37,917 nt of DNA from Kitasatospora griseola. Its GTDB lineage: Bacteria > Actinomycetota > Actinomycetes > Streptomycetales > Streptomycetaceae. Under the pieces are notes generated by a model. That model was not told the origin of the DNA. It ran no database searches and saw only the letters and a program-made list of their open reading frames with translations. Positions 17,239 through 25,753 of the stretch are shown here, piece by piece. Where the stretch lies: assembly GCF_014648555.1 (NCBI RefSeq), contig NZ_BMRI01000037.1, positions 1-37,917 of the forward strand, written 5' to 3'. Position 1 is the stretch's first letter. Each line of letters begins with the position of its first letter. The position numbers were made by a program, and so were the translations under genes.

Positions 17239-18054
17239 TCAGTGCGTCGGCCAAGGCTGGAACGGCGGCAGTGCCGGCGTCCTGGCGTCGGTGTCGATCT
17301 GGTCGTAGCGCTCCAACGCCAGTTGGAACGCAGTCGGTTCGATCCGCACCGCGCCGGAGAACGGCCCGCTCATCACCGCCACCATGCTCACCCCGAACGC
17401 CACGGAGGCACCCACGAAGCACATCAACATCAGATTCCGTGTGTTGGCCATCAGGCCGATCACCGACGGCGTGGCGAGGACGAACACCGCGCCCACGAGC
17501 AGGCCACCGATCGCCACCACCGGCACGGACGCACGAATATCACCCAGCCGCGCGTTCCGTTTGGCGTTGACGTCGGACAGGCTGTGCAGCACATCGGTCC
17601 GTGCACTCGTCTCCGCCGGAGTCTGCACCGCGGCGTGATCGACCGCGGCCCGCACCTCGTCGGCCGCCTGCCAGGCGGCCTGGCTGCCGGTGTCGTGCTG
17701 CATCGTCGCCCACTCGTCGTCGATCACCACCCTGGTGTAGTTCCGCAGCCGATCCCGCACCAGTGACCGGTCGGCGGCCGGCAGACCGCCCGCGTTCCAA
17801 TAGGCCTCCGCGAGAGCCCGCGACTCCTCGTAGGTGTGCTGACGCGCGGAGTTCAACTGCTGCCAGGTGCCGGCGATGCTGAATCCCAGGAAGAGCGCGA
17901 AGAAACCGAGGATCGCCGCCCCGGCAAAGGACAGCGCTTGCGGTGTCGTGGACCCCTCCCGCGCCCGACTGGTCCGCCCAAGCAGTAGACCGATCACCAG
18001 CGCGAGCGCCGCACCCGAGACGGCGGCGATCGCGACGATCAGCATCGGCACCAC
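17239..18054 (-). CDS. Membrane protein, DUF4239/bestrophin-like
   Basis: The 271-residue protein has two hydrophobic N-terminal segments (about residues 2-24 and 40-62), a polar helical middle region of about 110 residues and two more segments (about 176-198 and 205-228). This four-helix pattern with a long polar loop is typical of the DUF4239 family, which is distantly related to bestrophin channels; no activity is established. The polar C-terminus ends in a Pro-rich tail. The first codons read GTG-GTG-CCG-ATG, and AGGTGG lies close before the ATG, so translation may begin at residue 4. It is convergent with the acyl-CoA dehydrogenase gene. The 232-bp upstream gap (18055-18286) shows no gene. 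Confidence 0.75.
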   Translation of the reverse strand: MVPMLIVAIAAVSGAALALVIGLLLGRTSRAREGSTTPQALSFAGAAILGFFALFLGFSIAGTWQQLNSARQHTYEESRALAEAYWNAGGLPAADRSLVRDRLRNYTRVVIDDEWATMQHDTGSQAAWQAADEVRAAVDHAAVQTPAETSARTDVLHSLSDVNAKRNARLGDIRASVPVVAIGGLLVGAVFVLATPSVIGLMANTRNLMLMCFVGASVAFGVSMVAVMSGPFSGAVRIEPTAFQLALERYDQIDTDARTPALPPFQPWPTH

Positions 18055-18286
18055 CTGTTCCCGCCGCCGCGGAGGCTCGCCCCCGCGCCGGGCCTCGCAC
18101 CCAACCGCGTCACCAGCCTCGCGCCGAGCCTGCCGTGGGCCGGTACCAGCAGCCGCAGGCTTCGCGCTCCCGCCCGCGGTTCATCGTTCCTTGACTCGAC
18201 AACAGTTGCGCCATCGACAACCCCGGACATCATCAGGTCGGTTACGGGTCCATCGCCAGCCGGTCGGATCATCTCTTCGCGCGCGC

Positions 18287-20068
18287 TCACTGCCTCCACC
18301 GACCCCGGACGGAGAACGCCGCCGCCAGCACGCACAGCACAGGAAGGAGGATCGCCAACAGCAGCATCATCACCTCGGTGATGTCCCACGCGTTGTCCTC
18401 CCCTTCCTCGGGCGTCCAGTCCTCCGCCCCGGGCTGGGCCTGCGCCTGCCCGCCCGATGACCCACCACCGCCGGACGCCCCCGCTCCGGAACTCGCCCCC
18501 TCACTCCGTCCGGCAGTCGCGCTCGAAGTCGGCCCGAGCACCGTCGTCCCACTGCTCGCCAGTCCCCGGCCCGGGCTGGCTGTCCCGACCCCAATCAGGC
18601 TGCCGCCAGGCCCGGTTGAAGTGCCGATCACCCCTGGCGCCGCAAAGGGCGAGCCCGGCAGCGCGAAGACCGTCCCACCGGGGACCAACGCTGGTGCTGC
18701 CCCCGGCAGGAAGGGCGTCAGCAGCAAGCCTGCGGGAGCCGCTGCTGCGGCCTGCCCGGGAGCCGGGACACCGGGCAGCAGCCCCGGTGCGGCCGCGGCA
18801 GCCCCGCCGGCTGGGACGGGTACGGGGAGCAGCCCCGCTGCGGCTGCCGCTCCAACAGCCGCGCCCACGCCCCCGGCGCCAAGGGCGGCAACTCCAGGGG
18901 CGGCACCGGGGGCAGCGACTCCAGGGGCCGCAGCTCCGGGAGCGGCAGCACCAGGAGCACCGACCGCGCCCGCACCGACTCCTGCCACCGTCCCGGTGCC
19001 GCCTCCGGCACCGGTGCCGGTAGCCGTGCCCGCGCCGGTCCCAGTGCCCGTACCGGCACCGCTGCCTGGGACCGCGCCGGGAGCGACTCCTCCGCCCGTT
19101 GTTCCGGGTGGAGGCGTTGCGGCGGCGGGAGGGGTCGGACTGAGTCCGTCATAGGCTCCGGGCGCGTCAGCGAACACGTGGCGCGGCGCTTGGCGGCTGC
19201 CGTCCGGTCCGACGGTGGCATCGTCCGCCAAGCCGTCGGCGCGCACCGTACCGGTCTGGTGGCCCGGGAGAGCGGTCCCGGCGGCCTGACAGTCGACCCC
19301 CTGTCCGGGGGCGAGGGTGCGGCCGGCATCGGGGCCGGAGCAGGTCACTGCTCCCACATCGGGCAACCCCTCGACCACCGAGATGTCGGTGATCGGGACA
19401 TCACCGAACGCCTCCAGGTAGTACCAGAGTTCAAGAGTCCCCGCGACTGCGGTCAGCGCTCTCGGCGCAGTGCGACGGGTACCGGCGGGCGGCACCGCCT
19501 CCGGGATGGCCCTTCGGGACCGGGACACGCCCGAACCGGTGGGTGATCCCACCCGGGTGAGGCGAAGGCCTGCAGTGATGCCCTGGTAGCCGACGGGTGC
19601 ATCCACGTGGGCCTGCGGCAGTCGGTTCGGGGCATCGGCGATCGCAGTGGCCTGGGCGGCCTGCGATCCGCCCAGGGCGGTGAAGGAGGCGGTGCAGTCG
19701 ATGCTGCCACCAGGCGGGATGCTTCGACCGGCGTCACATTGGGCCTGTCCGCCCGGGAGTTGAGGGTCCTTCAGCACGAGATCAGTGAGCTGATAGTCGG
19801 CGTGGTTGACGAGATGGTAGGTCCGGCTGGCCACCTCGTCGGCGCGGAGCCGCACGTTGAGGTCGGTGCTGGTGTTGGTGCTGACGCTCAGGGTCAGCAC
19901 CTCGCCCACTTCCCCACCCCGGGTGGTACCGGGTTCCGACGCCCAGGTCGCGAGGACGGTCGGCACCAGCAGGGCAGCTCCGAGTAAGGGCGGCATGGGG
20001 CGACGGGCGGCGGTCGCCGTGCCCGAACACCATCTGGCCGCCAGTAGGCCGATATGACGATGGATCAC
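18287..20068 (-). CDS. Large Ala/Gly/Pro-rich cell-surface protein, C-terminally anchored
   Basis: The 593-residue protein has a hydrophobic N-terminal segment (about residues 26-43) consistent with a signal peptide. Two related beta-rich modules follow (about 83-145 and 212-285), each ending in a G-G/P-G-Q ... D-C pattern with a Cys pair (111/125 and 243/260). A stalk of about 250 residues dominated by Ala, Gly, Pro and Thr comes next, then an acidic patch, one membrane helix (about 565-585) and a basic tail R-G-R-W-R-Q. The modules resemble DUF11-like repeats of surface proteins. There is no LPxTG motif. The function is probably structural or adhesive (inference). The GTG start lacks a good ribosome binding site; Met25 is an alternative. 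Confidence 0.72.
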   Translation of the reverse strand: MIHRHIGLLAARWCSGTATAARRPMPPLLGAALLVPTVLATWASEPGTTRGGEVGEVLTLSVSTNTSTDLNVRLRADEVASRTYHLVNHADYQLTDLVLKDPQLPGGQAQCDAGRSIPPGGSIDCTASFTALGGSQAAQATAIADAPNRLPQAHVDAPVGYQGITAGLRLTRVGSPTGSGVSRSRRAIPEAVPPAGTRRTAPRALTAVAGTLELWYYLEAFGDVPITDISVVEGLPDVGAVTCSGPDAGRTLAPGQGVDCQAAGTALPGHQTGTVRADGLADDATVGPDGSRQAPRHVFADAPGAYDGLSPTPPAAATPPPGTTGGGVAPGAVPGSGAGTGTGTGAGTATGTGAGGGTGTVAGVGAGAVGAPGAAAPGAAAPGVAAPGAAPGVAALGAGGVGAAVGAAAAAGLLPVPVPAGGAAAAAPGLLPGVPAPGQAAAAAPAGLLLTPFLPGAAPALVPGGTVFALPGSPFAAPGVIGTSTGPGGSLIGVGTASPGRGLASSGTTVLGPTSSATAGRSEGASSGAGASGGGGSSGGQAQAQPGAEDWTPEEGEDNAWDITEVMMLLLAILLPVLCVLAAAFSVRGRWRQ

Positions 20069-20404
20069 CTACGAATGGTTCACCATGCTCCGGTTCGGCA
20101 GCTGATATGACTCACGCTGCAGCGTTTGAACGACTCGTTCGGCCGCATCCGAGCGCCGAACGGCCCACCTCCGCGCGTCGCCCCGAGCCGCGGGTGGCCG
20201 GTTCCTCCCGCCCGCATCCGGCCATGATCCGACCACCGCGCAGGGACGTCGGGCGGGAGCACAGGGGCGGAGGAGGCCGGGAAATAGGCTCGGAAAATGG
20301 GTCCGGGAAAGCGGGAACAACGGAGCGGAACCGGGAGATGGCACCGGGACGGACAGCGCAAAGCCGAGGCGAGCACAGGCGCGCGGGCCGGCCGGTCGGC
20401 CCGG
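20069..20404. other. 336-bp intergenic region
   Basis: It separates the universal stress protein gene from the surface protein gene, both on the minus strand. It contains the candidate promoter at 20102-20130 and a 12-bp palindrome. No gene could be supported in the remainder. Confidence 0.6.
20102..20130 (-). promoter_or_regulatory. Candidate promoter of the surface protein with palindrome in the spacer
   Basis: On the minus strand TTCAAA (20125-20130) and TATCAG (20102-20107) are 17 bp apart. The perfect palindrome ACGCTGCAGCGT (20114-20125) fills most of the spacer and touches the -35 box. This placement is what a repressor or MerR-type activator would use. The transcription start would lie about 27 bases before the GTG. 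Confidence 0.35.
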
Positions 20405-20914
20405 TCAGGGGATGACGATGACCGGACGGTTCGCGCGGCGGGCGAGGCGGCCGGAGACCGAGCCGAAGATCTTCCCGAGCAGCCCGTGGGTGCTGCCGAC
20501 CACGATGGCGTCCGCGGCGTACTCGCGGCCGACCTCTTCGATCTCGTGGCAGATGTCCCCGCCGCGTTCGACCAGAATCCAGGGGACGCCGGAGAGGAAG
20601 TCCGCGCAGGCGAGTTCGAGGCCGAGGATCTCGGTGCGCTGGTCGGGGAGGTCCACGAAGACGGGCGGTTCGCAACCGGCCCAGACCGTGGCGGGGAGCC
20701 GGTTGGCGACGTGGACGATCACCAGTCCGCACTGGGAGCGGCGGGCCATGCCGACGGCGTAGGCCAGGGCGCGTTCGCTGGAGAGCGAGCCGTCGAAGCC
20801 GACCACCACACCGTGCTGGAACTGCGGGTCGCATGCGCGGGAGCCGTGCTCCTGGAGCTGTGGTTCGCCATCGCCATCGCGGCGGCCGACGGTCGGACGG
20901 GAGCTGTCGGTCAT
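20405..20914 (-). CDS. Universal stress protein (single UspA domain)
   Basis: The 169-residue protein has an N-terminal segment of about 40 polar residues and one UspA fold. V-V-V-G-F-D-G-S begins the first strand, and the closing A-I-V-V-G-S-T-H-G ... G-S-V-S segment matches the ATP-binding G-x2-G-x9-G-S/T pattern. Such proteins bind ATP and respond to stress or dormancy; the target is unknown. The start at 20914 is chosen because GGAGG lies eight bases before it. An open frame continues upstream to 21433, but that stretch has repetitive, poorly biased codons and no ribosome binding site. No operon partner is apparent. Confidence 0.88.
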   Translation of the reverse strand: MTDSSRPTVGRRDGDGEPQLQEHGSRACDPQFQHGVVVGFDGSLSSERALAYAVGMARRSQCGLVIVHVANRLPATVWAGCEPPVFVDLPDQRTEILGLELACADFLSGVPWILVERGGDICHEIEEVGREYAADAIVVGSTHGLLGKIFGSVSGRLARRANRPVIVIP

Positions 20915-21954
20915 CGCGTCCTCCGCAGTGCCGGGTTGTGGGGCGACGGCAGGATCCGCCGCCGCGCCTGGAGTGGCAGGGGTCGAGTGTCTCGGGTCGT
21001 CCGGCTCGGGCCGGTCCGAACCTCGGGGGCGGGCGGGACGTCCGAACATGCCGGCGCGCCCGGTTGGAGCCGCCCGACCCGCCCAAGACGTCCAACTCGC
21101 CCAACCAGAACGGCTCGAGTCGCCTGCCCGGTCGGAGTGGCCCGTCCGATCGGAGTGTTCCATGCGGACGGAACAGTCGGGCGCGTCCTCAACGCCATGG
21201 CGTCCACCGTCGGGGCCGTCTGCGGAGTCGCACCCGCGTGCGTCTCCACGGTCGCCTCCACGCCCGTTTTCACGGCACTCTCCGCCGCCTCCACGGACAG
21301 CTCCGTCCCCGGTGGCGTCGGCGTCGGGGCGGCGTGCCGAGTCGGCTCCCGGCGGGGCGCCGAGGAGCTCGGCAGGGGAACTGTCGTCCCGCGAACTGCC
21401 GTGGGCAGAACCGGAAGGATCTCGACCAGCCATGGCTCAAAACTCTTCAACCGGGAGAGGAATGCACAGGGGGACACGGCGGCGGACCGCCCTGGCCCGG
21501 GGAAAGGCACGACCGAGGCGGCGGACCGTTCGGAAACGACTACCACCGTTGGCGACCTGTGCCTTTCAGAGTACGGCGCGGAATGGGCCGCACCCAGCGG
21601 CGAAGCCCTCGGTACGACAAGGTTCCCGCTTGTGGGGGAATCACACGCCGGCGTGTGCGCCCCTTCTGCGGCGGGTTCCATGGAGCTTGACCGACGATCC
21701 GCAGTGCGCGCAACAGGGCAGGCACACAACGTGATCCGACTGTCATCGCCAGAGATCGTCGCTGCCCGAGGACGGTGCGGGTGAACGGTCGGGCCGAGCT
21801 GCGAAGGGCAGTTGGCGGGGCGCGAGGGGCGCATTCGGGCGATCATGGCCCGAGTTGGGTGCGTAGCAGATGGATTCGGCCAATTCGTGGGAATTCGATT
21901 CGCCTTTGGCAATTGCCACATGCATACGAGGCGCCCACTGGCAGCATGCTCGAC
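20915..21954. other. 1-kb divergent region without a supportable gene
   Basis: Several long frames run through this stretch on both strands, but none has a ribosome binding site, a recognisable domain or consistent codon bias. It holds an imperfect 18-bp tandem repeat near 21115-21155 and a perfect 16-bp palindrome at 21642-21657 (CACACGCCGGCGTGTG). It may be the regulatory region of the two divergent genes, a decayed gene, or an unrecognised RNA. Confidence 0.5.
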
Positions 21955-22905
21955 ATGCCGCTGCTCCTGCTCGACCTCGACAACACCTTGCTGCCCAGGG
22001 ATGCCGCGTTCAGAGCCTGGGCGGAAGACTTCCTCGCCGAGAACGGCCTGCCTGCAAGCGACCTCGACTGGTTGGTCATGCTCGACGGCAGCGGCTACGT
22101 GCCGCGCAGCACCGTACTGGGCGCGGCGAAGCGTCGCTACGGCATCGATCGGTCGATCGATTCGATGCTCGAGCACTACCGCCGCAGCATCAACTCCCAT
22201 ATCGCCTGCCCGGATTCGCATGCGAGCGCGTTACGCGCGGCCCGCGAGGAGGGGTGGACGCTGGGGATCGTCAGCAACGGGGGGACGCTGCCCCAGTTGG
22301 AGAAGATCCGACTCACCGGGCTGGCCGCCATGGTGGACGGCTGGGTCATCTCCGAGGAGGCCCGCTGCATCAAGCCGGATCCGTTGATCTTCGAAATCGC
22401 CGCCCGTCGCTGCGGGTTCCGCCCGGCGGGAGACTGGACCGCGCAGACCTGGATGGTCGGCGACTACGGCCCGTCCGACATCGCGGGAGCGGAGGCAACG
22501 GGGCTCCGCAGTGTCTGGCTGCACCACGGTCGTCCCTGGGCCGAACGGGGCTACCGTCCGACGGTCAGCGCGCCGAGCCTTCCGGACGCGGTGCGCCTCG
22601 TCCTCGGCGCGGCCGAACGACCCAACACCGCCCGGCACTTCGCTGCCGCGACGGCGTCCGGTCGCAAGCGCCCGCCCCGCACTCGCATCGCCGTGCCGGC
22701 CTCCAGGCTGGCACCCTCGCCCACCGCGAACGGGCCGAGGCCGCCCTTCGCCCAGTCCGCATCGTTCACCCGGGCCGTGCCGCTGACCCGCCTCGGACCG
22801 GTCACCGCTCCCGCCGCCCAGCCCGCCACAACGGTCGGCGCATCGATCGGCACATCGTCTGCCACCCAGCCCGTTCGGCCGCCGGCCCTGCCACCCGTCG
22901 CCTAG
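21955..22905 (+). CDS. HAD-family hydrolase
   Basis: The 316-residue protein has all four HAD motifs: D-L-D-N-T at the start (nucleophile and acid), I-V-S-N-G (motif II), a K-P-D-P segment (motif III Lys) and G-D-Y-G-P-S-D (motif IV metal site). The helical cap between motifs I and II makes it a subclass I phosphatase or dehalogenase-like enzyme; the substrate is unknown. After the catalytic domain (about residue 225) comes a basic, Pro/Ala-rich tail of roughly 90 residues, which is unusual for HAD enzymes and looks disordered. ATG codons at 21946 and 21955 are both possible; the second directly precedes the conserved first strand. No clear ribosome binding site was found. Confidence 0.85.
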   Translation: MPLLLLDLDNTLLPRDAAFRAWAEDFLAENGLPASDLDWLVMLDGSGYVPRSTVLGAAKRRYGIDRSIDSMLEHYRRSINSHIACPDSHASALRAAREEGWTLGIVSNGGTLPQLEKIRLTGLAAMVDGWVISEEARCIKPDPLIFEIAARRCGFRPAGDWTAQTWMVGDYGPSDIAGAEATGLRSVWLHHGRPWAERGYRPTVSAPSLPDAVRLVLGAAERPNTARHFAAATASGRKRPPRTRIAVPASRLAPSPTANGPRPPFAQSASFTRAVPLTRLGPVTAPAAQPATTVGASIGTSSATQPVRPPALPPVA

Positions 22906-23765
22906 GTCCGCCGGAGCGGCACCCGAAGGCCACCCCGGGGACACCCGAACTTTCGGCAGAGAACGTCGAGTTGTCACGCCGACCAAGCCGCGCCGGCGAC
23001 GGCCCGCACGTGAGACCGGCGGCGCATTCGCCCGGCATCACACCCTGCGTGCGTTCAACACAGCTCTCCCCTGCGCGAGTTGGACACCCCGCGCCCACGC
23101 AGCTCGCACGGCCCTCCCCCACCCTCGGTCGGCGAGGACGGCGCGGGCGGCGAGGGGCCGGCGGCGAGGGCGTGAGCGGCACGTCCGGGAGGGGCCGGAT
23201 TCGGACGAATGTGCGGCGGCGTGGGGCACCGGACGGGGCGGCTGGCCGATGGTGACGGTGGGACAGGTGGGACTACTGGGGCTGATGTGACAGGAGGGAC
23301 ACAAGGGGTGCGAAGTGACGGATTGTGAGGTGGGAGGCGTTCGGAGATGGCCAGTTCGAGTTGGGCCAAGGGGCTGACGGGGCGCGGGAGTCTTGGCTCA
23401 GGTGTGCGCTGTGGCGCGCAGAAGGTATGTTCACGCCCCTGATTTGAACCGCATGTTTTCAGCCAACTTGCGGGCCCGACCCACCCTTCGGACAAAGCCG
23501 CAGCACACAGCGGCCGGCGGGTGCGTCGCTGGTGGGTGAATCACGAGCAGGTCGTGCGACAACCAGCCACGGTTGTCCGCGCCCCCTTCACAGCGGGGTC
23601 GACGGGTGCCACGCTTCGTGATCGAATGCTTCACGCCAAATTGCCATGTCGACATAGCGTCGGATGGTGAACTTGTCACAACGGCAACGGTCCACCAAGT
23701 AGATTCGATCTTGGCTCGCAGAGCGGCAGCCGAGACCACCACACCACCGAGGGGGCTGGAGCGCC
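22906..23765. other. 860-bp upstream region of adpA
   Basis: No gene is supported here. The 3' part (about 23420-23720) is less GC-rich than its surroundings, which suggests promoters and a long untranslated leader. A perfect AdpA consensus site lies at 23348-23357. Short frames, including one beginning TTG at 23573, lack ribosome binding sites. Long upstream regions are typical for this regulator. Confidence 0.6.
23348..23357 (+). promoter_or_regulatory. AdpA-binding consensus site (autoregulation candidate)
   Basis: TGGCCAGTTC matches the published AdpA consensus TGGCSNGWWY at all ten positions. It lies about 410 bp before the adpA start. AdpA of S. griseus is known to bind its own upstream region. 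This is the only full match I found by eye between 22906 and 23765 on either strand. Confidence 0.5.
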
Positions 23766-25748
23766 TTGAGCAGGGTGAGTAGGAGCGACGCGGGTCCTGA
23801 AGGCGGCCGTCAGCCGTCGGGCCTTCCCGGTGGCGGCGCAAGACTCGGCAAGTTCGCTGGCACGTCGGCCGGTTCACTCGGTTCTGGTTCGACGGTCAGT
23901 CAGTTTCATGGTGGTAACGCGGCATTGACGTCCGGTCAGTACACCACGACTCCGGCCCCGCAGCCCACGTCCACCGTCGCCGGTCACGGCAACCTCGCCA
24001 ACGGCCCTTCCAGCTCCTCCGCCATGGGCGCCGGAGTCGGCTCCGACACCCTCACCGCCGCCGGCCCGGGTCTGCTGGGCGCGCCGCGCAAGCTGGCGGG
24101 GCGCCGGCGGCGCGAGACGGTGGCGGTGCTGCTGTTCAGCGGGGCGCCGATCTTCGAGAGTTCGATCCCGCTGTCGGTGTTCGGCGTGGACCGCCAGGAC
24201 GCCGGGGTCCCCCGTTACCGTCTGTTGGTGTGCGCCGGCGAGGAGGGACCGCTGACCACCACCGGCGGCCTCACCCTCACCGCACCTTACGGGCTGGAGG
24301 CGCTGTCCCGGGCCGGCACCATCGTGGTGCCCGCCTGGCGGTCGATCTCTCAGCCGCCGCCGGTCGAGGCCATCGCCGCCCTGCGCAAGGCCCACCACGA
24401 GGGGGCCCGGATCATCGGCCTCTGCACCGGTGCCTTCGTCCTGGCCGCGGCCGGGCTGCTCGACGGGCGCCCGGCGACCACCCACTGGATGTACGCGCCG
24501 ACGCTGGCCAAGCGGTACCCGCGGGTCCACGTCGATCCGCGCGAACTGTTCGTGGACGACGGCGACGTGCTGACCTCCGCCGGCACCGCGGCCGGCATCG
24601 ACCTCTGCCTGCACGTGGTCCGCAGCGACCACGGCGCGGAGGCGGCCAACGCGCTCGCCCGAAGGCTGGTGGTGCCCAACCGGCGCGGTGGCGGAGGTCA
24701 GGCCCAGTACATCGATCAGTCTTTACCTGAAGAGATCGGCAACGACCCGCTGGCCGAGGTGGTCACCTGGGCGTTGGAGAACCTCAACCAGCAGTTCGAC
24801 GTCGAGGTCCTGGCGGCCCGCGCCTACATGTCGCGGCGCACCTTCGACCGCCGGTTCCGCACGCTCACCGGCAGCGCCCCGCTGCAGTGGCTGATCACTC
24901 AGCGGGTGCTGCAGGCGCAGCGGCTGCTGGAGACCTCCGACCTGTCGGTGGACGACGTGGCCCGCCGCTGCGGCTTCCGTTCGCCGGTGGCGCTGCGCGG
25001 TCACTTCCGCCGCCAGCTCGGTGTCTCCCCGGCCGCGTACCGGACCACCTTCCGGGCCCGCCGTCCGGTGGTCGGCAACTCGGCGATGCCCTCGCCGGGC
25101 GTTCCGGCCGAGCGGATCACCGGTGCGCCGGGTGGTCCGGCGACGGGTCAGGGCGGGCACGGGCAGCAGGCCCAGGGCCCGTCCGGGAACATCGGGGTGA
25201 CGCACGGCCAGACCCCGGCGAGCGGTCCCGGTGCGAGTGGTGCGGCGGGGCGTCCGCGGCAGCGGCCGCTTGTGCCGCCGCAGGCCGGTCCGCAGGCGGG
25301 GGCGTTCGGTTCGCGGGTGCCGGAACGTCCGGGCGACCCCCGGTACGGCGTCCGCCCCACCGGTGGCGGCGCGGGTGCGGCGCAGCCGGGCCACCCGGGC
25401 GGCGTCCCGAACGGGCAGTCCGGCGTCCCGTACCCGAGTGCCCACCAGGGCCCTCCGCCCGCGCATGCGCACGCGCAGCCGTCGCCCGGCCAGCCGGTGC
25501 GGCCCAGTGCGGTGTACCCGGGCGGTCGCGGCTCGACCCCGGCTGACCGTGCCAACGGTCCGGAGCGTGCCGACCGTCCAGTGGAGCACGCGATCGCGGA
25601 GGACCCGGACAGCCAACAGCCGAGCGCGCGCGGTCGGCAGTCGGTACGTCCGGAGACCGAGCCGGAGCGCAGGGCGCGCGGGACGGCGGACTTCGGCCCG
25701 GACGGGGCGCGTGCGGTGTCGGGGGCGCGTGATCGCGCCGTAGGGTGA
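23766..25748 (+). CDS. adpA: AdpA, AraC/XylS-family global developmental regulator
   Basis: From the TTG start the protein is 660 residues. A DJ-1/PfpI-like dimerisation domain (about 117-300) begins near L-L-F-S-G-A-P-I-F-E-S-S-I-P. The AraC DNA-binding domain (about 335-430) has the conserved Y-M-S-R-R-T-F-D-R-R-F and C-G-F-R-S-P-V-A-L-R helices. AdpA controls morphological differentiation and secondary metabolism. A TTA leucine codon at 24723-24725, in the linker between the two domains, makes translation depend on the bldA tRNA, as in known adpA genes. About 90 extra N-terminal residues and a 230-residue Gly/Pro/Gln-rich tail make it longer than the roughly 400-residue S. griseus protein. 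The start is uncertain: GTG at 23775 or ATG at 24024 are alternatives, and codon bias is weak before about 23940. The stop is followed six bases later by the orn start. Confidence 0.93.
   Translation: MSRVSRSDAGPEGGRQPSGLPGGGARLGKFAGTSAGSLGSGSTVSQFHGGNAALTSGQYTTTPAPQPTSTVAGHGNLANGPSSSSAMGAGVGSDTLTAAGPGLLGAPRKLAGRRRRETVAVLLFSGAPIFESSIPLSVFGVDRQDAGVPRYRLLVCAGEEGPLTTTGGLTLTAPYGLEALSRAGTIVVPAWRSISQPPPVEAIAALRKAHHEGARIIGLCTGAFVLAAAGLLDGRPATTHWMYAPTLAKRYPRVHVDPRELFVDDGDVLTSAGTAAGIDLCLHVVRSDHGAEAANALARRLVVPNRRGGGGQAQYIDQSLPEEIGNDPLAEVVTWALENLNQQFDVEVLAARAYMSRRTFDRRFRTLTGSAPLQWLITQRVLQAQRLLETSDLSVDDVARRCGFRSPVALRGHFRRQLGVSPAAYRTTFRARRPVVGNSAMPSPGVPAERITGAPGGPATGQGGHGQQAQGPSGNIGVTHGQTPASGPGASGAAGRPRQRPLVPPQAGPQAGAFGSRVPERPGDPRYGVRPTGGGAGAAQPGHPGGVPNGQSGVPYPSAHQGPPPAHAHAQPSPGQPVRPSAVYPGGRGSTPADRANGPERADRPVEHAIAEDPDSQQPSARGRQSVRPETEPERRARGTADFGPDGARAVSGARDRAVG
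24723..24725 (+). promoter_or_regulatory. TTA codon in adpA (bldA-dependent translation)
   Basis: The leucine in D-Q-S-L-P-E-E is encoded by TTA, in frame and in the linker between the amidotransferase-like and AraC domains. TTA is the rarest codon in these genomes and is read by the developmentally timed bldA tRNA. It is an established control point of AdpA. Confidence 0.9.
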
Positions 25749-25753
25749 GGGGC

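Noticed and set aside
20915..21433. N-terminal extension of the universal stress protein
   Set aside because: Repetitive Ser/Gly/Arg/Asp-rich sequence without ribosome binding site, whereas a strong GGAGG precedes the ATG at 20914.
20911..22221. Long minus-strand frame across the usp-HAD gap and into the HAD gene
   Set aside because: It overlaps the well-supported HAD gene on the opposite strand, has no domain, and codon bias changes repeatedly along its length.
23420..23470. tRNA-like T-loop sequence (GGTTCAAATC on the minus strand) upstream of adpA
   Set aside because: The flanking bases do not form a T-stem or acceptor stem, so it is not a tRNA or tmRNA end.
23573..23782. 69-codon TTG-started frame upstream of adpA
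   Set aside because: No ribosome binding site, overlaps the adpA start, and has weak codon bias; more likely leader sequence.
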